Source: Candidatus Micrarchaeota archaeon RBG_16_49_10 (GTDB lineage Archaea > Aenigmatarchaeota > Aenigmatarchaeia > CG10238-14). Taken from it: a stretch of DNA of 9,490 nt. Under the pieces are notes generated by a model that saw nothing but the letters and a program-made list of their open reading frames with translations, was not told the origin of the DNA and made no database searches. The position numbers and the translations under genes are program-made. This document shows positions 5,188 through 9,490 of the stretch, in pieces (the stretch's first letter is position 1; each line of letters opens with the position of its first letter). Location: NCBI GenBank assembly GCA_001784635.1, contig MFRS01000022.1, positions 29,796 through 39,285 of the forward strand, given 5' to 3'.

Positions 5188-5232
5188 CACATTTTGGGAA
5201 AATAAGCGAAAATCTATTGAACAAACTGCTAT

Positions 5233-5916
5233 TCACTTGTGCACAAGCCTGACCTTTCCTATCTCCAAATGCCCGCTTTTGGCCCTTTCGTCCCACACAA
5301 CTTTGCTATCCAATATTTCAACCCTCTTCTTGAAAATCGGGCCATCTAGGGTTATCGTTTCAAACTCCCCGCCTTCACCCACAAACGAGACGCCATACTT
5401 CTTGTTCAGTGCAATAAGCTCCTTCAGGCTTTGCCCATCCAGCTTCCTACCCAGCCAATCCTTCCCGAGGCCCTCTGCATAGACCCCGACGAAGCGCACA
5501 TCGAACCCCATCTTTATTGTGTCTTCCATGAACCTCTCCGGGTCAGCCCCCCAGAACGGTGCTATGAGCTCCAGTCCCAGCTCCCCACAGACCTTCTCGA
5601 TTCTCCCCTTTTGGTAGTTGCTAGCTATGCCGCCGCAGGCGACCCCATCAACATCCAAGTTACCCAGCGCCCTTTTCAGGTCCCCTACCTCCTTCTCCTT
5701 CTCACCAGATGTAAAACTTTTTTCTATCTTGATTCCTATGGCTTCCGCCAGCTTGCTGGTGAGCCCGATGTTCGGGACATGGAACATGTAGGAGTCCTCC
5801 CTGTGGGAAACGAGTGTGACGAGGCATCGGACTTCGTATCCCTTTTCAAGGCACCAATGAACAGCCCTCGTGCTGTCCTTCCCGCCGCTGAACAGGACCG
5901 CTACCGCTTTCGCCAT
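5233..5916 (-). CDS. Dph6-type diphthine-ammonia ligase / ATP-pyrophosphatase
   Basis: This 227-residue protein has the N-type ATP-pyrophosphatase loop SGGKDS at residues 10-15, the family-specific GGIASNYQKGRIEKVC (95-110), LELIAPFWGADPERFM (115-130) and the C-terminal GEGGEFET (180-187). These are the marks of the archaeal/eukaryotic Dph6 group (MJ0570-like), which performs the last, ATP-dependent amidation step of diphthamide synthesis on elongation factor 2, in the cytoplasm. Length is complete for the archaeal form, without the extra C-terminal domains of the eukaryotic enzyme. The ATG at 5916 directly precedes the SGGKDS-bearing first strand. Promoters for this gene and the divergent 5955 gene share the 39-bp AT-rich gap. 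The family also includes members of unproven function, so the exact reaction is a family-based inference. Confidence 0.85.
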   Translation of the reverse strand: MAKAVAVLFSGGKDSTRAVHWCLEKGYEVRCLVTLVSHREDSYMFHVPNIGLTSKLAEAIGIKIEKSFTSGEKEKEVGDLKRALGNLDVDGVACGGIASNYQKGRIEKVCGELGLELIAPFWGADPERFMEDTIKMGFDVRFVGVYAEGLGKDWLGRKLDGQSLKELIALNKKYGVSFVGEGGEFETITLDGPIFKKRVEILDSKVVWDERAKSGHLEIGKVRLVHK

Positions 5917-5954
5917 ACATAAAATTAATTACTTAAGCGTTTAATAATTGTGTG

Positions 5955-6419
5955 ATGCCCAACCTCAAGGAGAAGTACAAGAAGCTCATGAGCAAGCATA
6001 GCCTCCCCAAGCTGGAGGATTTGGAGAGGGAGTTCTCCTTCGAGCTGGAGGAGGACGGCGACATCCTCAGCTTCATCTCCGACAAGATCCTCGAGAGGAT
6101 GGACGAGTTCTCGAAGACCCTGGAGACCGCCCTGTTCCCTGTCCATGACCCGTCAAAGCTCTACGAGGCGAAGATGGCCAAGGGGAAGAGAGAGGAGCTC
6201 TTCGGCATCTACAAGTCGATGATGTCCCTCTACTGGGAGGGGAGGAAGACATTAATAGCCCCCACAGAGAAGACCCGGGCCGAGTACATAAAGAAGGCCT
6301 ACGGGATGTGGGTGAAAGACTTCAAAGAGAAGGTAATGAGCCTGTTCGACCTCTTCGAGAAGGAATGGCAAAAGGTGCAATTCGAGAACAACAACGACAC
6401 GGCCCTTTACTTCGGCTAG
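5955..6419 (+). CDS. Helical protein of unknown function
   Basis: The 154-residue protein is acidic, charged and almost wholly helical by composition, with no signal peptide or membrane segment. The ATG at 5955 is preferred; an in-frame GTG directly before it (5952) is possible. A TATA-like TTAATTAC lies at 5925-5932, the right distance for a leaderless start. Features that might identify the family are LEDLEREFSFELEEDGD near the N-terminus, LFPVHDPSKLYEAK in the middle and KKAYGMWVKDFKEKVMSLFDLFEKEWQ near the end, but I do not recognise it. The codon bias is strongly that of the backbone genes. The last 4 bases overlap the convergent eL33 gene, so the two share an end without an intergenic terminator. 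Confidence 0.75.
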   Translation: MPNLKEKYKKLMSKHSLPKLEDLEREFSFELEEDGDILSFISDKILERMDEFSKTLETALFPVHDPSKLYEAKMAKGKREELFGIYKSMMSLYWEGRKTLIAPTEKTRAEYIKKAYGMWVKDFKEKVMSLFDLFEKEWQKVQFENNNDTALYFG

Positions 6420-6673
6420 GCCACTTCCACCGTGGTCTTGAAGCTCTGCCCCGGAAGGTTCCTGTCAAACTTCGCCCTTAGGACTCCCTTGGCTCCATGG
6501 ACTGCGGTTATCTTGCCCTTTATCTCCCTGTCGCCAGGCGTCTTCCACACTAAGGCCTTCCCTACCATCTTTTCGGCCTGCTCCCTGTTCTCGACGCCCT
6601 CCACCTTGACCAGTACTTGGTTGGTGTCCTGGGTGTTCTTCCCCCTCCTGTAGGTCAAGATCATGCCCTTCAT
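6416..6673 (-). CDS. rpl35ae: Ribosomal protein eL33 (L35Ae)
   Basis: The 85-residue protein matches the archaeal L35Ae/eL33 family in length and layout: GMILTYRRGKNTQDTNQVLVK near the N-terminus, the conserved turn GKALVWKTPGDREIKGKI, then AVHGAKGVLRAKFDRNLPGQ and a short hydrophobic end (TVEVA). It belongs to the large ribosomal subunit and occurs only in archaea and eukaryotes, which fixes the domain of the host. The ATG is 26-34 bases downstream of a TATA-like box (6699-6707), so the message is probably near-leaderless. The promoter region is shared, divergently, with the potassium transporter gene. Confidence 0.92.
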   Translation of the reverse strand: MKGMILTYRRGKNTQDTNQVLVKVEGVENREQAEKMVGKALVWKTPGDREIKGKITAVHGAKGVLRAKFDRNLPGQSFKTTVEVA

Positions 6674-6698
6674 ACAACATCATTATTGGTGAGAAGGC

Positions 6699-6710
6699 TT
6701 TTAATATTTT
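6699..6710. promoter_or_regulatory. AT-rich promoter element between eL33 and the transporter
   Basis: TTTTAATATTTT is the only strong TATA-like stretch in the gap. Read on the minus strand it is well placed for eL33 (ATG 26 bases away). Read on the plus strand it would start a transcript near 6730, which argues that the transporter starts downstream of that point rather than at TTG 6709 or 6724. Confidence 0.45.
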
Positions 6711-6816
6711 GCATCTGCCCTCCTTGCGACCAAAAGCAATAATAAGGAGTAACGCCAAAATCTATCTTCTGGAGAACCGGTTTCAAGCTACTCCAAGATT
6801 TCACGGACGTGGTTCG

Positions 6817-8124
6817 GTGGTCTTCACTAAATACAGGGCTAAGCCCAAGGAAGGGGTCTTCTCCAGGGCGAGGGCACTCTTCAATATAACCGAGGGCTTC
6901 ATAGTGCTCATAATATTGGGTACTTTCCTGCTTCTGATGCCTTCCAGCCGCACCGGCGAGATGTCATTGATAGACGCTCTGTTCGTCTCAGTGAGCGCCT
7001 CCACAGTCACCGGCCTTTCCCCCATAGACCTCAGCTCGACCCTAAGCCATTCGGGCTTCGTCGTTATACTCGTCCTGATACAGCTCGGCGGCCTCGGCAT
7101 CATATTCTACTTCACGCTCTTCCAGTCCGTGCTCTCCAGAAAGGGGGAGGAGAGCTACATAGGATACGATAAGGACCACCTCGAGGACTGGTACAGGCAT
7201 CCGAAATACATGCTGTTCACAGTGCTATTCTGCTTGGCGATAGAGCTGCTGGCCGCTTCCCTCCTCTACCTCTACTGGGACTATGACTTCTTCACGTCCT
7301 TCTTCCATGCCGCCTCGGCCCTGAACAACGCCGGGATGACGATGTTCCCCAACAGCATGGCCGGCTTCCGCTCCAACTTCGTGGTGATGCTCGTGGTTCC
7401 GCTGCTGGTAGTCATAGGCTCCCTCGGATTCTTCGTTGTCCACAACACCGTCTCGGCGGCCCTCAGGAAAACGAAAATAAGCCCCTACTCCAGGTTCGTC
7501 TATATCGTCACGGGCTCCCTCATAGTCCTCGGCATATTGTGCTTCCTCCTTGACCCGGCTATGAACACAGGCAAACCCATGGAGAGGCTGGCAAACTCAT
7601 GGTTCCTTTCCGCCAACCTCAGGACGGCCGGCTTCTCGACCTTCGACAACTCCAGGATTTCCAGCTTCTCGATCCTCATGTCCATGATAATGATGATATT
7701 AGGCGGCTTCCCGACCGGCGTCGCGGGTGGCATCCTGGTGACAAACGTCGTCATAGTCCTGCTTTTCATAAGGTCGAAGATGCAGGGCAAGGGTGAGGTG
7801 ACCCTTTTCGGCAGGCCCCTGCCAGAGAGGACGGTGGATGCGGCCGTCCTGATACTGCTGACCTACATGCTCACGGCCCTCGCGGCGATAGTGCTGGTCA
7901 GCGCCTTCGAGTTCAACAAGGACTTTACCCTCATCCAGATAGCCTACGAGGTAATATCGGCTTTGAGCACCGTTGGCTCATCGCTCGGCATAACATCGAG
8001 GCTCACCCTGCTTTCAAAGGTCGTCCTGATAATGACCATGTTCATAGGCAGGATAGGGGCATACTCTTTCCTCCTTAAGTTCCTGGGGAACAAGAACGGC
8101 GATAGCGGCGAAAATGGCGATTAG
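6817..8124 (+). CDS. TrkH/KtrB-family potassium transporter subunit
   Basis: The 435-residue integral membrane protein carries all four filter loops of the TrkH/KtrB/HKT family: SASTVTGLSP (about 60-69), ASALNNAGMTMF (166-177), SANLRTAGFSTF (265-276) and ISALSTVGSSLG (380-391), each between membrane helices, plus GRIGAY at 411-416 near the end. It should form the K+-conducting subunit in the cytoplasmic membrane; the nucleotide-binding TrkA/KtrA partner is not in this window. The start is uncertain. GTG 6817 is chosen because the in-frame stretch 6709-6816 has codons unlike the rest (CGA, CCA, CAA, AGA, GGA, CGT) and the likely transcript starts near 6730; TTG at 6709 or 6724 would add up to 36 residues. 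The end meets the stop of a small minus-strand gene. Confidence 0.9.
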   Translation: MVFTKYRAKPKEGVFSRARALFNITEGFIVLIILGTFLLLMPSSRTGEMSLIDALFVSVSASTVTGLSPIDLSSTLSHSGFVVILVLIQLGGLGIIFYFTLFQSVLSRKGEESYIGYDKDHLEDWYRHPKYMLFTVLFCLAIELLAASLLYLYWDYDFFTSFFHAASALNNAGMTMFPNSMAGFRSNFVVMLVVPLLVVIGSLGFFVVHNTVSAALRKTKISPYSRFVYIVTGSLIVLGILCFLLDPAMNTGKPMERLANSWFLSANLRTAGFSTFDNSRISSFSILMSMIMMILGGFPTGVAGGILVTNVVIVLLFIRSKMQGKGEVTLFGRPLPERTVDAAVLILLTYMLTALAAIVLVSAFEFNKDFTLIQIAYEVISALSTVGSSLGITSRLTLLSKVVLIMTMFIGRIGAYSFLLKFLGNKNGDSGENGD

Positions 8125-8287
8125 CCACCCTTCTTGTAGAGGTTCTTCGAGCTGTACTGGCTCCTCGAGACGTAGAGGCTGAACCCGCCATTTCCGGAGC
8201 CTTCGGACGGTCGCTCTTAGGACCTGAATAGCCTCCACCCATAGATGGGCCGCCCTCCCTGTAGGATTTCGGTAGCAGGTCCTTCAA
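8121..8287 (-). pseudogene. Small Gly/Ser/Tyr-rich protein gene, frameshifted
   Basis: On the minus strand a frame starting at TTG 8287 (or ATG 8242) reads LLPKSYREGGPSMGGGYSG then PKSDRP. The -1 frame continues as EGSGNGGFSLYV, SRSQYSSKNLYKKGG and a TAA that overlaps the TrkH stop tail to tail. The second part has codon use like backbone genes (AGC CTC TAC GTC, TCG AAG AAC CTC TAC AAG AAG), so it is probably real coding sequence. Adding one C to the CC near 8204-8206 joins both parts into about 55 residues. It could be a decayed gene or a one-base assembly error. The full-length start is uncertain, and no function can be given. Confidence 0.35.
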
Positions 8288-8496
8288 AGTCAGGGCTGCA
8301 GTCCTCGCTGAGGTTATAGGCGTGAGTACTTGGCAAGGATTTCGGAGTGGGATATTATGACCTTTTTTTCGGAGGGGAATTCTATGAAACTACTTTCTCT
8401 TGCACTTATATCAAACTAATCGATTTTTGCCGTCCAACGGATACTGTTCAACACGTAGTTTTTATAATATAAATGTTTAAATAGTAGTAGGATGTA
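8288..8496. other. Intergenic stretch without a clear gene
   Basis: I see no convincing ORF, RNA or repeat here. The left part could be the upstream end of the small minus-strand gene, since its frame stays open to about 8394, but without an ATG and with non-biased codons. From about 8457 the sequence becomes AT-rich (TTTTTATAATATAAATG, then TTTAAATA at 8476-8483) and probably holds the promoter of the ribbon-helix-helix gene. Confidence 0.4.
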
Positions 8497-8516
8497 ATAC
8501 CACTAAATAGTGGTAT
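8497..8516. promoter_or_regulatory. 20-bp palindromic operator of the RHH gene
   Basis: ATACCACTA and its reverse complement TAGTGGTAT are separated by AA, giving a perfect 20-bp palindrome that ends 3 bases before the ATG of the ribbon-helix-helix gene. TTTAAATA at 8476-8483 would place the transcription start within it. This is the usual layout of an autorepressed RHH regulator. It is unrelated to the island palindrome. Confidence 0.75.
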
Positions 8517-8519
8517 ATT

Positions 8520-8666
8520 ATGAAGGACAAGCTCAGCATCACAATCGGCAGGGAGACCCACCTCAGGATGAAGGAGAGGATGAGGGCAGGCCTCTTCAGG
8601 AGCAAGAGTAGATTCATAGAGTATGTCCTAATGAAATTCCTTGAAAACGAGACTAAAAATGAATAG
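8520..8666 (+). CDS. Ribbon-helix-helix (CopG/MetJ-like) DNA-binding protein
   Basis: This 48-residue protein has the full RHH pattern: a short alternating strand (KLSITIGRE), helix A (HLRMKERMRAG), the turn LFRSKSR and helix B (FIEYVLMKFLENE). Such proteins dimerise, insert a two-stranded ribbon into the DNA major groove and bind palindromes. A perfect 20-bp palindrome directly before the start codon strongly suggests self-regulation. There is no toxin gene next to it in the same direction, so it is probably a stand-alone regulator rather than an antitoxin. The gene to its right converges on it with a 19-bp gap. The start is fixed by the palindrome and by the strand beginning right after MKDK. 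Confidence 0.8.
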   Translation: MKDKLSITIGRETHLRMKERMRAGLFRSKSRFIEYVLMKFLENETKNE

Positions 8667-8685
8667 ATAAAGCATGAACGAAAAT

Positions 8686-9490
8686 CTACTTCTTCTCCTT
8701 GTCCTGCGGCAGCACCCTCGACAGGTCGCGGATCATGTTCCTCACGTTCTCGCGCATGACATAGACGTCCTTCTCGCTCACCTTGTCGAGATTGTTTCCC
8801 TCGGACAGGCCCTTCATGACCTCAAGCTTCTTCCAGACCTCCGAGTAGTAGCCCTCCACCATCTCCGTGTCGATCAGCTCGCTCTTGAACGCGTCGAACA
8901 CCTTCCCCTCGTCCGACGGCATCTTGTTCAGCGTCTTAAGGGCTGAGACCATGGCCTTCTGCATGACCTCGTGCGTCCTCTGCAGGACCTTCTCCTTCTT
9001 TTTTATCTCCAGGACGGAAAGGATGTCGTACATCTTGTTCACGAACTCCTCGGACTTGGCTATCCAATCGTCCACGAAGCCCCCGGCAGCATCCATCATC
9101 TCCTTGTGCTCTATCTGCTTCCTCACGTCTATTACGTCCTTCAGCCACTCGCCGTACTTGGCCTCGACGATGCCCGGCTCCACCAGGTACTTCCTGAACT
9201 CGTCATACGCCTTGTTAGGCACCGGGGGTTCGACCCCCATGAACATCAGCACAGCTTGCGCGCTGTTCAATATCGCGTAGTAGCAGTCCTCCGCCAGCAT
9301 CAGCAGCTTGACCGTCTTCGCCCTCATCAGCTTCTTAGGGGCGCCGTCCATGTAGCTCTCTATGGCCTCCCTCGTCATCGGTATCCTCCCGCTGAGCAGC
9401 AGGCGCTGGAACGGCACGAAGAAACCCTGGTCATGGATGGCCTTGCCCTCCTTGATGAAGTTGTAGATTATGGGGTGCCCGATGCGGGCG
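8686..9490 (-). CDS. Nucleotidyltransferase/HEPN-like two-domain protein, C-terminal part (5' end outside window)
   Basis: The frame runs open to the window edge, so the N-terminus is missing; GTG 9417 is only an internal codon. The first visible residues (RIGHPIIYNFIKEGKAIHDQ, then GFFVPFQRLLLSGRIPMTREA) resemble the end of an archaeal nucleotidyltransferase domain, where an (I/V)REG-type segment precedes a Phe/Tyr-rich strand. A long helical part follows: KLLMLAEDCYYAILNSAQAVLMFMG, then DVRKQIEHKEM and coiled helices to the end. This part resembles a HEPN-like domain, with RKQIEH as a possible R-x4-H-like motif (here R-x3-E-H). If so, toxin-like and nucleotidyltransferase parts are fused in one protein. 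The codon bias is that of the backbone, so this is a resident gene rather than an island one. The function cannot be stated. Confidence 0.65.
   Translation of the reverse strand, partial: ARIGHPIIYNFIKEGKAIHDQGFFVPFQRLLLSGRIPMTREAIESYMDGAPKKLMRAKTVKLLMLAEDCYYAILNSAQAVLMFMGVEPPVPNKAYDEFRKYLVEPGIVEAKYGEWLKDVIDVRKQIEHKEMMDAAGGFVDDWIAKSEEFVNKMYDILSVLEIKKKEKVLQRTHEVMQKAMVSALKTLNKMPSDEGKVFDAFKSELIDTEMVEGYYSEVWKKLEVMKGLSEGNNLDKVSEKDVYVMRENVRNMIRDLSRVLPQDKEKK

Noticed and set aside
5431..5922. Plus-strand ORF opposite the Dph6-like gene
   Set aside because: It is antisense to a gene with clear catalytic motifs and has no recognisable features.
6709..6816. N-terminal extension of the potassium transporter from TTG
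   Set aside because: Codon use differs from the rest of the gene and the TATA-like element suggests transcription starts near 6730; kept only as an alternative start.

Overview
The window looks archaeal. It carries a ribosomal protein eL33 (L35Ae) gene, a diphthine-ammonia-ligase-type ATPase gene, and TATA-like boxes about 20-30 bases before many start codons with almost no useful Shine-Dalgarno sequences, which points to leaderless or near-leaderless transcripts. Arg AGG and Ile ATA codons are frequent. The lineage cannot be fixed from this sequence; a DPANN-type or other little-studied euryarchaeal lineage is only a guess.

Layout. (1) 1-1830 is GC-rich backbone: the 3' end of a membrane-anchored coiled-coil protein gene, an overlapping multi-pass membrane protein gene, and a convergent small HTH regulator (COG2522-like). 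(2) About 1860-5190 is an accessory island with lower GC in most of its length. It holds an HAD-like protein with an altered motif I, an unrecognised 112-residue protein, a PIN-domain protein with a convergent 50-residue partner, a tRNA-like structured RNA candidate with its own TATA box, and a wHTH-nucleotidyltransferase / HEPN pair whose HEPN gene is frameshifted. (3) 5233-8124 is backbone again: Dph6-like ATPase, a conserved-looking helical protein, eL33 and a TrkH/KtrB potassium transporter. (4) 8121-9490 holds a small frameshifted Gly/Tyr-rich gene, a 48-residue ribbon-helix-helix protein with a 20-bp palindromic operator, and the C-terminal part of a large nucleotidyltransferase/HEPN-like protein that runs off the window.

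The most striking signal is a 15-bp palindrome, TATAACGGCGTTATA, present six times (three exact, two with one mismatch, one with a changed 3-base centre) and only within 1861-5187. The copies sit at the boundaries of the island and between its gene modules. The five closest copies all lie in the same orientation, whatever the strand of the neighbouring genes. Two readings compete: an operator of a local regulon (the HTH gene starts 31 bp from copy 1), or recombination sites that delimit exchangeable toxin-antitoxin-like cassettes, similar in idea to Xer/dif modules. Two copies lie downstream of genes on both sides or after a 3' end, which favours the second reading.

The second notable signal is a 124-nt tRNA-like RNA (3712-3835, minus strand). 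It has an acceptor-like end pairing, a D-arm-like and a T-arm hairpin, and an 8-bp GC-rich helix with a 48-nt loop where the anticodon arm should be. A strong TATA box lies at the right distance from its predicted 5' end.
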